Assembly: GCA_027422505.1 (NCBI GenBank)
Contig: JAPQWV010000757.1
Location: forward strand, 1-64,000
Length of the DNA: 64,000 nucleotides
DNA from: Craterostigma plantagineum
Lineage: Eukaryota > Streptophyta > Magnoliopsida > Lamiales > Linderniaceae
Direction of reading: 5' to 3'
Each line of letters opens with the position of its first letter. The first letter of the stretch is position 1. The notes below the pieces were generated by a model. The model did not search any database, was not told the origin of the DNA, and was given only the letters and a program-made list of their open reading frames with translations. This document shows, one piece after another, positions 20,654 through 32,329 of the stretch. The position numbers and the translations under genes were made by a program.

Positions 20654-23600
20654 TTCTCCCCCTTTGTGCTTGATTGCCCTTCCGTGCTACCTATCCTCGT
20701 CGGGCAAAGAAAGACCTGCGCAAGGCCAGTGCATGCTCGTAGTTTCTAATACTGTTCCTCAGCTCCAGTCGCTCCGCAGTCGCTTCAAGTAGCTCCATCA
20801 GAAGCGGTTCCTCTCACGAACTTGGCTTCGGCATGGCCTCTCTGTTGATTTCTTCCAATCTCTTCACTATATTCTTTCTAATTACTTTGAGCGTCCCATC
20901 ACAGAATTTGTTGACTTCAGTCTTCAGCGTCAGCTTATTTTTTTTGCAATCGGATCGTGGTAGGTGATTGCCAAGGCTGAGTTATTGTGTACGTGATTGT
21001 TGGGAAGCCCTTCGACCTCAGGTCCTTGATTGTGCGGAGCGGTCATGTTGATCTTCATATTGCCTCTAGAGCCATCTGACGGTAGTGTGCGGCATAAAAC
21101 TTGACTTGGCGCACCATTAACCTATACAGTCCCTCGAGCTCTTACTTCTTGACAAAGCCTTGAGGATCCTTGTACTTCTCTGCATACAACTGGTAGAGAT
21201 TGTAGACCTCTTCGGTAGGAAAATACGGTAGATCGCTCTCATTAAGCTCTTCTCGAGTTCTGTCTAACCGCTCTATCAGATAAATTGGAGTTGGAATGCC
21301 TCCTTTTGCATAGTAGACCCCTAACAGCTGACATACTGGGGATAACTCTCTAAAGCGGCTCTTCAGCTGATTCTTGGAATCCCTAACCTCTGATCAGGTC
21401 TGAGTTGCGTTAGCATGAACATGTAACTCATCCTTTTCTGCTGGTCCCAGTGACATATGCCTCTGAGGTTGAACTCGTTCAACTGCTTAATTTTATCCGG
21501 TGACCTCTAGATTTGCTGACGAACTTCTTCTAGGAAGGGGATTTCTATCCTTATGTTCTCCCAAGGCATCCGCTCGTTGAGCAATCAACTCTAGAAGCCT
21601 TGGGGGATCCACTTCGTGGTTTTCACCTTCCTGAAGTTCTTCGTCTTCTATTAGAATTAGGTTGACCGAAGCTTGTTGTAGAAGGTACCGAACGTCCTTG
21701 AGTCTTTGTCTTTGAATATCGCCGGACATACTGTGGGTCATCCACCTGTCCTTCGAATATATTTGTTGAGGAATTCATGTGGGTCGACTACACGTCTTGA
21801 TGTTCCCAACTGGTCTGGAGCGGTCGTGCTAGGAGTTGCTTGAGTTTCTGCAATGCCACGAGCATTTCGACACTTGCTTCTTCTTCCGGAAGTAAGCGGC
21901 TTGTAAAGGTCGCTGGTGGAGTGAGCGGAGGCGTCCGTAGGGTAGGTGGTACGTATGGTTCAAGAGTTTGGGTATGGTGCGGGTGCGTGGTGGTGGTTGT
22001 TTTGGTTTGGGTTTGTGAGCGGGTTGTGGGTCGAGATGTGTCAACGGCTCCTGTTTTGGTCTGTGATGCGCCCGAGCTTTGTCCTTGACCGCTCGCGGTG
22101 GTTCTAAGTCTCTTCTCCCCCTCATGAGGAACTTCATCGTCAGTGTCGTCACGTCGGCATTTTGAGCGGGAGCTTTGACCTCGGCAAGAGTCGGTAGGCG
22201 GGTTAGGACGATCGACCAGACGTCTAAAGATATCTTCTTCCACCGACGTCCGATTGGGTAGCTCGATGAGTCGGGCGACTAAAATGGAATGGAGTTCGGT
22301 GATGGGGATGGTAGCCGGGTTGATGAGGTTAGACGATAGGATGGGTGATGGGATGGTTGGGGCGGTGTGTAGAGGTTGTGAGGGTGTGAGGGTCGGTTGT
22401 GAGGGTTGTCCGGATGGTGGTACCTCAGAGATTGGCGCCCTCCCGGTATTTCGTCAGGAAATCTCTATAGCAGTATGGACTCTCTCCACAAAACGTTCCT
22501 CAAATTGTGATAGCGCAGAGGCGAGAGCAGCCTGTAAGCGTGCTTCCGTCACGAATGGGGTAAAAGCCTCTCCAGAGGGACCAGGACGACTGATGTCGCC
22601 TGTTAACAACCCTTGAGTGAATACCATCTCAGTGGGTTGGCTCATTGTCACTTGAGGTTGTGACATGTCGGGACTTCCACCCAATTCTCGATTTGAATCT
22701 AGAAGATTCGCATCTAAGGGTGTTGTTACAAGTTCTGATGAGTTTGCGTATGAGACACCTGTTCTAATGGGCCGGTAATGGGTAGAGTTGGGGTCTCGAC
22801 GTCAGTTGACGCTAAGGAATTGGGTTGGGGCTCAAAATTGAGTGAAGAATGGTCCTCAGCCCTTGGAGTGATAATCGGCGTTGTGTCTGATGTGGATGTG
22901 ACAGCTGTGATGACGGGTTCAGGAGATGCGAGTCGTGGTTGAGAAACCCGTCTGACAAGTTGGATTTCCTCGTCAGATGTCGTGGCTTCTGAATAGGTAA
23001 CGTGTGAGGAGTCTGTTCTCGTACAACATCCTCATGGGCTTGTGCTGTCACCTGAGGCTCTCCGATGTGATCGTGGTAATCAAGGCCTCTGTTTCAAGCG
23101 TGTTAGCCTGTTGAAGTGGACTGTGCCCCATTTCAGCCTCAACCTGTGCTTCTTGTTGGAGGATCTCCTCAGTTGGCCCCTGAAACATGCTAACATACAC
23201 AGGCACTTCAGCTCCTAGTTCAGCAACTGGAGCCTCGACCATCACCGTGGCTTCAAGGTCCTGTGTAGAAGTCTCCACTTCTAGCTCCTGGACCACTTGA
23301 TCAATCAGCTCGGCCTCAGGGCTTTGATGTTGTTGCTAAGGGCTCACTGTGAAGCCTGTCGAGGGCCCTCGTATCATCGCTTCCATCAGATGATTTTCCC
23401 GATAGTATAGTCTATATACGGCTCCCGTGGGGTCGGCGAGACGTAGCAGCTCGAATGAGATCGGCATCGATGGTTGATCCAGATTCGTGAGCTTGGGGTT
23501 GTAGAAGAACTAGAGCCGTGGTGGTTGATGGTTTCCTCCTGGAGGCAGGCGAGGAATATTCTCGTGAAGCTCCATGAGGTGGGCAATGATTACATTAAAC

Positions 23601-24236
23601 CACCTTGCATACAGTACATTCTTCGATCGCTTGTACTCCTTTTGTCTAATATGTTGTGCAAGGTCATTCCAGATCAGCTGTGCGAAATCGTAATTTCGGG
23701 AGAATACGATGCCGTGGAAGATGCGAAGAATGTTGTCGTTGCCTTGTCGAAATCGGCGTGCTTCGGCGACAGACACTTGTTGATTATCCTAAAAAATGTC
23801 TTCCATGGATGTGGTATGTCGTTGCTCTGTACTTGCGCTAGCTTGGTGACCGGTGGTCAGTATCCCATTTGTAGGAAGTCACTCACCATCTCCCCATCCG
23901 TAGGCAGAGGGTCGTAGTTGTGGCTGAATGGCAGGTCCAAGACGAGGCTAATATCATTCTTGCTGAAGCTGATGTGTCTTGTCCCGAGTACCCTGGTGAA
24001 TTGGTAGGTGCCTTTAACTACGTGACTCTTTATTCGTCCCAAAACTATTGGAGATAGACCATCGGCACTTATCCGGTGTCAGTTTGAGCATACCACAGGG
24101 GATGGCCTTGAAAGATGGACACAATTATCTCGTTCGGGCAGCGAAAGCTGGTCAGATGGAGCTGGAAGTTGGTGTCCTGTACACTGAGGTACAAATTGTG
24201 GTCATAGACGTGGCTGTATGGAGGGTAACGATCCAT
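20649..24236 (-). pseudogene. Third ORF of SIRE-like element, copy Y, broken
   Basis: The ORF starts at ATG 24236 (MDRYPPYSHVYDHNLYLSVQ), directly after TTTTTCAG. N-terminal blocks in shifting frames include SFRCPNEIIVSIFQGHPLW, HNYDPLPTDGEMVSDFLQMG, ILRIFHGIVFSRNYDFAQL, and IPRLPPGGNHQPPRL. The middle is acidic and then rich in proline, threonine and histidine (about 22150-21900). The C-terminal part down to 20649 covers the block conserved in the other copies. Several frameshifts and stops break it. By position it lies between pol and the 3' LTR, where env-like genes occur in SIRE elements. It resembles uncharacterised plant retroelement proteins that I recall from many eudicots; no membrane segment is apparent. 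Function unknown. Confidence 0.7.
20654..20665 (-). promoter_or_regulatory. Polypurine tract of copy Y
   Basis: AAAGGGGGAGAA on the minus strand immediately precedes the LTR start TGTAGAAT. The identical tract precedes the LTR at 32325. It also lies inside the third ORF reading frame, which ends a few bases into the LTR. Confidence 0.9.
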
Positions 24237-26974
24237 CTGAAAAATTAGAAAATTCATTAGTTCAATTTCAAATTGGAGTCAAACATATATCATATCAAAC
24301 AATAGTTTTTTAACACATTATTTCATGTTTGATAGACTTATAAACGATAATCTTGCACATAGAACAGACGAAGGTGAGCTAATGAGTTGGCATTTATTAA
24401 TAAAACTTTCGAAAGCTGTAAATGAAGCATATATGGTTCAGTTCAAAAAATATTCTAAGTGTTGGATCGTAGAAGGCAAACACTGTTCACTCTGTTCTAT
24501 TTATTGGTCGAGAATTGAAATCCTCAATTTAATTGCCTAAGTGCCAATTTTACACAGTAATAATCTATGTCTAATTTTCCAATCGAGAAATTATATTCGT
24601 TTGATTTCGCTACAGTGATAAGGACTTAGAGAAATTTTTCCAGGTGTTTGAACTTAAGACGTGGTACTGTAGCCGTTTTACGATCAAGAAAAATTTTCGC
24701 GTAAATTTACGGTCGAGAAAATTGATTTGCGCGTAAAAATTTACGATCGAGAATTTTTTCGCGTTTGAATAAAAATTTTCGTCGTGAATTGTCGAGCATG
24801 AATGTTTTTCGATCTTAAAAATGGATTTCGCTGCGAAGTTTGTCGATCGAGAAAATAGTCAACGAAAACTAAGTTATCCACCGAGAAAATTTTCGATCGA
24901 CAAAATTATCGCCGCGTATTTTACGATTGAGAAAGTTAGCGTCGAAAAATTAATTTTATCGCCGCTAAAATTTACGACCGAAATAAAATGAAATTGAAAG
25001 TATTGTTTTTGATGGTAAGTTTTGCTCTCGAAATTTAATTTCACCTATTTTTATCTATTCCACTCGTTAATTTTTCGCTCGCATAAAATCCTAATTGGAT
25101 TTCTCGATGGTAAGCACTTTTCGATCTACGTTATCTGTCTTAATGACTAAGTCAAAATTTTAGCGCTCGAAAAACTTTTACGATGAAACAGTATCTCAAT
25201 TGAGACTGTTTGCGATCGAGAAAGTTCTTCGACAGCTCATACGTTTAAAAAACCCAGTTTAGTCAAAACTTCAATCGAACTCTAAAACGCAGTTAATCGA
25301 AAATATATGATCCTAGATTGAAAACACTGATAGAGCACAGAAATCGAACCAGATAAACACATCTAAAGGTCTTGGATTTCTGAAAATATCATACGGGTTT
25401 TCAAATGGTTCATGAGAAATTTCTTATGAAATCAAGCGAAAAATCTCAAAATGCAGACACAAACAGAGTTTAAAAGTACGCAATTAGTAAAGAAGTGCCT
25501 ATTCTACCTTCAAAAGACAATTTGGTGTTGAGAATCGAAGAATTCGTGAAAGACTTGAATCGCCTTTATAAGTTTTTTGAGAGAGAAATTGTAACTGCAC
25601 TGTAGAATTTTTCGATTAGGTTTTGCGTGTGTAATACTTTTTCGACTGCAAAAAGGTGAGTTTATTTAATGGGCTGATAGGATGTTTTGGGTTCGCGATT
25701 GGACAGGCCCTTTTGAAAATTTTTGCTCGAGAAACTTGGAAGCGAAAATTACTTTCCGATCCAGTTTTTCGATAACAAGTTTCTATCTTTTCGGATTAAA
25801 CCCTGATTTCAGATAAAACCACAATTTTACTCCCCTATATATTTAAAAATGCAATTAACTCCCTGTAATCTGAATAGTGACATCAGGCTCCACAGCTGAT
25901 TTCGAGAAATCTGCAATACTTGAGCAAGAAGTCCAAAATGTTAGTGTCAATCAACAACTAATTTCAATAAGGCTCCCCCTGAAAGCGTCGTTTGCTCCAT
26001 ACCATGAAAAATCGTGAAGTCCTTCTGTTGAATGTGTTGTAGTAAGGGATCTGAACCGAAAATATTTCTGTAACACTTAGAGAAAAACATCGCAAATATT
26101 TGGAGCTCAAGGCATAGTATTTCGTAAACGCTCCCGCTCAAATAATGCACCGATATTGATTTAACATGAAAACACATAAAATCAATTTCAAGTACCAAAC
26201 ATGTAACTCGCGATTTAGACAATTTAACTCTAGATCCATGGTCCCCCTAATCATGCATTCAAAATGTTCCGAGAGGGTATGAGCACAATCAATAATTCGC
26301 ATTTATTCAATTCAGTCCATATGCAAAGTAAAATTGCATGACAAATATGCGTTTAGTTTTCAATTTTTTTTTTATTTTACAATATGAAAAAAGTAAGAGA
26401 AATAGAAAGAAAATCAAGAAAATACTAACATTTAACTATATATATTTATATATGTGTGTGTGTTTTAAATTCTCTTACGAATATTAATGCTATTAATAGT
26501 ATGGGTCAGATTATTTTGCTTCGATCATTGTCACGCCTAAAACTTCACAAGACATTTGAAAGATAATATGTCGTCATGTCGACAGACTAAAGTCCTAAGT
26601 TCATAGAATGATTCGTTTCGACAACTCTCACTAGGTTCGCTCTCGTGCTCAATTATTTTCAACTTGGGATTTTTTATATTTATAGCATTCAATTCAACAC
26701 AAGCAATATTACGTCAATTTACCTGTGATCGAGGCGATTTAATCACTTCACCTAACCGAAAGACCGTTGTTATGGAATCTAAGGGACTTTGAAGGACATT
26801 AGTTTGGCTCTGACTTAGAAGGGAAGGAAAGATATGGGAAAAGTGAGCTTAATTTCTTCATCTTCCATTACCTTGTCTTTCTTCTCCATCGGCATATTGC
26901 TTATTTTTCATCCTATTATTTTTTTTCGTCTATCCCCTTTTATGCTCAAGCTGAAGCTCCGCTTCTCCACGAGG

Positions 26975-27240
26975 TTGTAGGAGATTATCGTAGGCGAAGT
27001 TCTTCACGTTGGTTCTCGGGCCGATACCGTGCTCCTCTTTTCTTATTCCCTAGGGAGATTTCAGAAATTATTGATTTGGTTAAGTTCATAGTTATGGAAT
27101 TCAAACCCGAGGCTGCGCTCCTCTTCTCGTTTCCCGATATAAGATCGGATTATCGGTGCAGAAGTTCAGTTCGAGGTGCTCCTCTTTCCAGCCGTTATGA
27201 TGGCATACGAGATTATCGACGGAGAAGTTCACAGCAGGAT
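26975..27240 (+). repeat. Four-unit diverged repeat in the post-pol stretch
   Basis: A GA(G/A)ATTAT(C/T)G..GAAGTTC word recurs near 26983, 27063, 27145 and 27209. It alternates with a GTGCTCCTCTTT word near 27029, 27113 and 27176, so units are about 62-82 bp. The same module occurs at 38385-38660 and 57230-57490, next to RNase H each time, so it is an inherited part of the element. Confidence 0.7.
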
Positions 27241-27821
27241 CCATGCCCCCGTCTAATGATTTGTGATGTAGATAGTCGGGAGATAGGTTCCTTTGGTCTG
27301 CTATTTGTGCGTTGAGTAATGCCTTCTTTTGTCATCTTCTCTCCTTTGCTTTTAATTTTCCTCCCCCTCTTTTCTCGTTTGAACAACCCTCCGAAGAATA
27401 TACAAGTCAGTTGAAGGCTTAAATGGGTTTCAATGAAGAAAACGGAATTGGAGAAGGCTGAAAGTGGATGACTAGGGGGTAATTTAAAGGATTAAAAATT
27501 TTTATGTGGCTGGGTGAGGAAATTCCTTAGTGCCCTTATCATTTTCCTAACGATTTAGCACAAGGCGAGTATGAGAGCGAATCACTAGTTAAGACAAGCA
27601 ATTGATGTGTGACTCCATTCAAGAATAAGTCCAAAGAGAGAAAAAAAATAATAGGCCAGAGTCCTCACTGTATATAAGTGGCTTTGTGTCTAGTGGAACA
27701 AACTAATGACCTTTTGACACAAGACTGCGACTTAGACTAACCAAATTAAGCAATAAATCAATCGCATGTCAGGTAAATCTAGTCGTGATCAGATCGAGCA
27801 TCCTAAAAGTCATTCCCCTAA

Positions 27822-27840
27822 TAATATATATATATATATT
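27822..27840. repeat. AT microsatellite
   Basis: Alternating A/T run just outside the RNase H end of copy Y. A related AT run sits elsewhere in the sister copy (about 56682-56701). Confidence 0.85.
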
Positions 27841-27989
27841 TATTATTTTTTTGGATTTTTATTTTTATGATCTTATATTTTTATCAAATGTTCACGCAAG
27901 ATAGGGCAATTAATTTTTGAAAGCATCTAGAAAACATTTTAGAGCACATAGGATCAGACAAAACACACATCACGGAAGATTCAACATAC

Positions 27990-28923
27990 CTAATTTTTCG
28001 ACAAGAACTGGAAACGTTTCTCATCCAATGCTTTGGTGAAGATATCGGCTAGTTGACACTCCGTGTTCACAAAGTACATATCAATAGCGTCTTTTTCTAC
28101 GCGATCCTTGATAAAGTGATATATAATGTCTATGTGTTTCGTGCGTGAGTGGTAAACATAATTGCACGTTATAGCAATGGCACTTTCAGTATAACTATAG
28201 TTGGGTATATTATTTAAATTGTACACATAATCGCGAAGCTTAGTCCTTATCCACAGCATTTGCGAGCAACAGCTGGCGGCCGCGACAGCCATCGATGTTG
28301 AAACGCAATTCTGCTTCTTAGATGACCAGGAGACCAGCTTTTCGCCTAAACATTGAGCGCCACCGGATGTGCCTTTCCTGTCCATTCGGCAACCTGCATA
28401 ATCAGCGTCGGTGCAGCCAATAAGTTTGAAATTTGTGCCTTTAGGATACCACAATCCTAAGGTCGAGATGCCCTTGAGGTAGTGCAGAATCCGCTTGACC
28501 GCAAGCATATGGGATTCCTTGGGTTCGGCTTGGAAACTAGCACAGAAACAGGTGGCAAACATAATGTCCGGCCGACTCGACGTGAGATAGAAAAGGATCC
28601 GATGATGCCACGGTAGAGGGTGATGTCGACTACTTTTCCTGAAGGATCAGCATCTAACTTACAACTCGTCTCCATAAGAGTACTGAGAGGCCTGTCTGAT
28701 CTTGATGGAATTTGTTCAAGATGTCTCTAATGTACTTAGTCTGGCTTATGAAAATGCGATCTTCAAGCTACCTGACTTGGAGTCCTAAGAAGACTGCATT
28801 TCTCCCATATGGCTCGTTTCGAACTTAGTTTTCATGAGTTCCCCAAATTTCTGACATAGCCGGGGATTAATGGATCCGAAAATGATGTCGTCGACGTATA
28901 CTTGGACGACCATCATATCTTTG
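27990..28923 (-). pseudogene. SIRE-like RT (C-terminal) and RNase H, copy Y
   Basis: The minus strand starts in the RT catalytic block (VYVDDIIFGS, at about 28905-28875). It continues through SHMGEMQ and an RT-RNase H connection, then reads ILHYLKGISTLGLWYPKG and the RNase H motifs CTDADYAGCRMDRKGTSGGA, SAIAITCN and HSRTKHIDI. The main open block is 28562-27990 (190 codons). The N-terminal RT and everything upstream were lost at about 28923, where a plus-strand piece of the same family begins. It is a partial, dead copy; RNase H would have degraded the RNA strand during reverse transcription. Confidence 0.85.
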
Positions 28924-29022
28924 TCAAACATGCAATAATATGAATCATTACTATGGTTTGATAATTCAAATTTCGACTCAAATAAATTTTTGGTCTAATG
29001 ATTTGTTTTTCTAAATTGTCAG
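28924..29022 (+). promoter_or_regulatory. Pre-ORF segment with conserved splice-acceptor-like CAG
   Basis: The segment matches, in order, the region just before the third ORF in copy X (TCAAACATG, TATGGTTTGATAA, AATTTCGACT, then a T-rich tract). It ends TTTCTAAATTGTCAG directly before ATG. In copies X and Y the corresponding ends are TATTTCAG and TTTTTCAG, also directly before ATG. Preservation of a pyrimidine-rich tract plus CAG in three copies suggests a 3' splice site. That is inference, with no transcript evidence. The match to the family begins at about 28924. Confidence 0.5.
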
Positions 29023-32000
29023 ATGGCAAACTTTCCAGCTTATGACCACATCTATGACCACAATCTGTACCTCAGCATACCAGACACTAATTATCAACTC
29101 GACACGACCACCTTTCGGTGCCCTGACGAGATAATAGTGTCGATCCTCCAAGGCCATCCCCTCTGGCATGCTCTCATAGTGACGACCTCTGTACCGATGG
29201 TCTACCTTCAATAATTTTGGGGATGATCAAAAGCCTCGTAGTTGACGGCACATATCGATTCACCACGGTGATTGGGATGAGGCACATCAACTTTATCAAA
29301 GATGACCTCGGCGTCACCTTGGACATACCGTTCAACCACAACTACGACCCTCTGCCCACGGATGCAGAGATGGTGCGCTACTTCCTGCACATGGGATACC
29401 GTCCGCCGCTCACTAAGCTTGCCCAAGTCCAGAGCAACAGCGTCCCTCACCCATGGAAGACTTTACTCGGGATTATCAACCAATGTCTTCCACCAAAGCA
29501 CGCAGGCTTCGACAAAGGAAACAGCCACATCCTCAGAATCTTCCACGGCATTATGTTCTCGCAAAATTACGATTTTGCTCAACTGATCTGTAATGACTTA
29601 GCTGAACAGATCAGACAACGGGAGAACAAGAGATCGAAGAATGTGTCGTACGCCCTGTGGTTCTCCGTGATTATTAGACAATTCATGGAGATGTACGAGC
29701 AGAGCATCCCTCGTCTACCTCCTGGAGGGAACTACCAACCACCGCGGCTAAAATTCTTCCACAACCCCAAGCTGACGGATTTGGACCAGCCGTCCATGGC
29801 CATACCGTTTGAGTTGTTGCGGCTTGCCGACCCTTCGGGAGCCAAATACCCGAGATTCTACCGGGACAATCATCTCACCGAACAGACTATCTGAGGGCCC
29901 TCGACAGACTTCCATGTGAGCCCTCCCCACCATCAGCAACCACCTAGCCTAAAGGCCGAACTAATAGATTAGGTGGCCGAAGAGCTAGAACAGGAGCCAC
30001 CAACTCAGGAAACACAAATACCTGATGAAGACGCCACATTGATTGATGCCGTGGCAGATGAGTTGGAATTAAAGGCTCCACAACAACTGTAGGTGCTGAA
30101 GTGTCCATCGTAGTCGACGTGTTCCAAGGATAACTTGAGGAGATCCTACAGCATGCAAAATAGCCCGGAGCTGAAACGGGGTACAGCTCACCTCCACTGG
30201 CTACGACGCCAGAGACTGAAGCTCTGATTTTCTATAATTCAACCCAACGAGCCTCAGGTGACGCAGGTTCATTCTGAACCTGCCACATTTCCCATAGAGG
30301 AGAATCTCCAAAATTCAACTCAAGGATTGGGTGGAAGTCTCGAACAGTCACAACCTCAAGTGACTACGAGCCAACCTGAGGAGCCGGTGCCTGCTCAAGG
30401 GTTGTCAACAGGCGACATTGATCGACCTGGTCCATTATCGACGAAGGCGTCCCTCCCATATGTGATCGAAGACCGTCTTCTGGCCGCTCTCTCTGCAGCA
30501 CTATGTTCTTTTGAAGACAAATAATGGAGAGTGTGTGGAATGCCATCGTGACGTCCCGCCAAGATTGTGGAAAAGCACCCGTCTCGGAGCCGTCTTCTTC
30601 ACAACCCATCCTCACGCCCATTCAACCCACACAACCCTTCCCAGTCGCCACATTCATCCTCTCACACAACCTCATAGACACAGCCACTATACCCATCAGC
30701 GACCTCCAGTCCATAATAGTCACCCGCCTATTTTAGTTGACTACTCGAATGCCGGAAGAAGAGGAACTCTTTCGTCGTCTCGTGGATCGTCTTGATCCTA
30801 CCGAATCATGTCGAGGACAAGACTCCTGCTCCAGATATCGACATGACGACCCAGATGATCAAGGTCGTCATGAGGGGTAGAAAAGGCATAGGATCATGAC
30901 TAGAGGTCAGAGACAAGGCTCGAGTGCCGCACAGACAGGCGCTGGAGCACCTGAAACCTCGCAACCCACTACCCAAACGACCACCACCACGCACCGCACC
31001 ACTCATACAACCCATACAACCCAAACCGACCCACCATCCTTTACACTAAGGACGCCTCCGCCAACACCAACGAATCTCACAAGCCCCTTGCTTCCGAAAG
31101 AAGAAGCAAGTGATGCCATGCTCGTGGCGCTGGCGTAGACCCAAGCTACTTCCTCAGGTGCTCAAGATCAATCGGAACCGTCAGGACATGCCGTCAACCC
31201 ACATGAGTTCCTCGACAAGAATATATTCGAAGGACAGTGGATGACCCATAGCAAGCTTCGGTGGACCTGGTGCTGATAGTAGACGAAGAGCTTCAGGAAG
31301 GTGAAGATCATGAACAAGAGCTCCCATGGCTTCCAGAGCTGATTGCGCAACGGACGGTTTCCCCCACAAGACAGATGCTAGGGACCGTCCGTATCGACAC
31401 GCCATGGGAGAACATCAAAATAGAAATCCCCTTCCTTGAAGAAATTAGAGAGCACATTTGGAGGTCACCGGACAAGGTCAAGAAGCCGAACGACTTTGAG
31501 CTACGAGGGATCTTCCACTGGGATCAACAAAAGAGAATGACATATCTCTGGATGCTGATCCACCTTGGACCTGACATGAGATTGGGGATGACTAAAGCAC
31601 AGGTCAAGAGCCATTATAAGAGTATCTCCCATTTGTCAGCTCATCAGCGTCTTCTGTGCCAAAGGAGGACTTCCAACACCATACTACGCAATCAAGCAGA
31701 TGGATAGGACTCGAGAAGAATTGAGGGAGAGAGACTTACCGTATCTCCCTGCCGAGGAGGTATATAACCTCTACCAGCTATATGTGGAGAAATACAAGGG
31801 TCCTCAAGGCTTCATCAAGAAAGAAGGACTCGAGGGACTCTACAAGTACATGATGCGCCAAGTCAAGTACTTCGCAGCGCACGACCCTCAGATGGCTCTC
31901 AAGAGCAACATGAAGAAGATCAACATGACTGCACCGCTCAACAAGGGACCTGAGATCGAAGGACTTCCCAACAATCACGTGCACATCAGCTCAGTCCTTG

Positions 32001-32329
32001 GCATCACCTACCACAATCCGATTGCCAAGAAGACAAGGCTGATGTTGAAGACTGAAGTACACAAATTTTGTGATGGGATGCTCAAGGTCATCAGGCAAAA
32101 TATAGAGAAATGGTTGGAAGAAATCAGCATAGAGAAAATACTGAGGATCCATAGGTACGTGAGAGAACAATCGCTTCTAATGGAACTATTTGATGACATC
32201 GAGGAGCGACTGGAGCTGAGGAACACTCTCAGAAATTTTGAGCATGCACGGGGCTTGCACAGATCCTACTATGCCCGACGAGGACAGACAGCACGGAAGA
32301 GGAATCAAGCACAAAGGGGGAGAATGTAG
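29023..32329 (+). pseudogene. Third ORF of SIRE-like element, plus-strand copy
   Basis: This is the clearest copy of the third ORF. It starts at ATG 29023 after AATTGTCAG. The first 63 residues (FPAYDHIYDHNLYLSIPDTN) end at a TAA at 29212; a one-base loss a few bases later restores the next frame (29217-29894, 225 codons: LDIPFNHNYDPLPTDAEMV, GIINQCLPPKHAGFDKGNSH, RLPPGGNYQPPRLKFFHNP). An acidic, then Pro/Thr-rich middle (about 30000-31140) is broken by more stops. Two C-terminal blocks (31261-31707 and 31700-32329) read ELRGIFHWDQQKRMTYLWML, YLPAEEVYNLYQLYVEKYKG and EVHKFCDGMLKVIRQNIEKW. The last frame passes through the PPT and stops at TAG inside the LTR. About 1,100 codons; unknown function. 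Confidence 0.75.
32313..32324 (+). promoter_or_regulatory. Polypurine tract of the plus-strand copy
   Basis: AAAGGGGGAGAA directly precedes the LTR start TGTAGGAT. Here it is also translated, in frame, as part of the end of the third ORF. Confidence 0.9.

Larger units (their letters stand above)
24237..27989 (-). other. Long non-coding stretch between RNase H and the third ORF, copy Y
   Basis: About 3.75 kb without coding similarity, colinear with 54449-58174. The part nearest the third ORF (about 24600-25850) is extremely rich in TCGATCGA-, TTTTCGA- and GCGTAAA-like words. The middle (25950-26900) has lagging AT-rich text, with a shared ATGCTATTAATAGTATGGGT block near 26487. The part nearest pol (26940-27310) has a four-unit diverged repeat. 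The open frame at 25947-26222 is not shared as a frame with the sister copy and is not called. In the element this stretch would be an intron, a 3' UTR or a leader for the third ORF. Confidence 0.65.

Noticed and set aside
21840..22616. Plus-strand open frames of 80-120 codons rich in glycine and valine
   Set aside because: They are antisense shadows of the Pro/Thr/His-rich middle of the third ORF on the minus strand; the sister copies do not keep them open.
20649..24236. Calling the third ORF an envelope gene outright
   Set aside because: Only its position supports that. No signal peptide, membrane segment or cleavage site is visible in the readable blocks, so it is described as a third ORF of unknown function.
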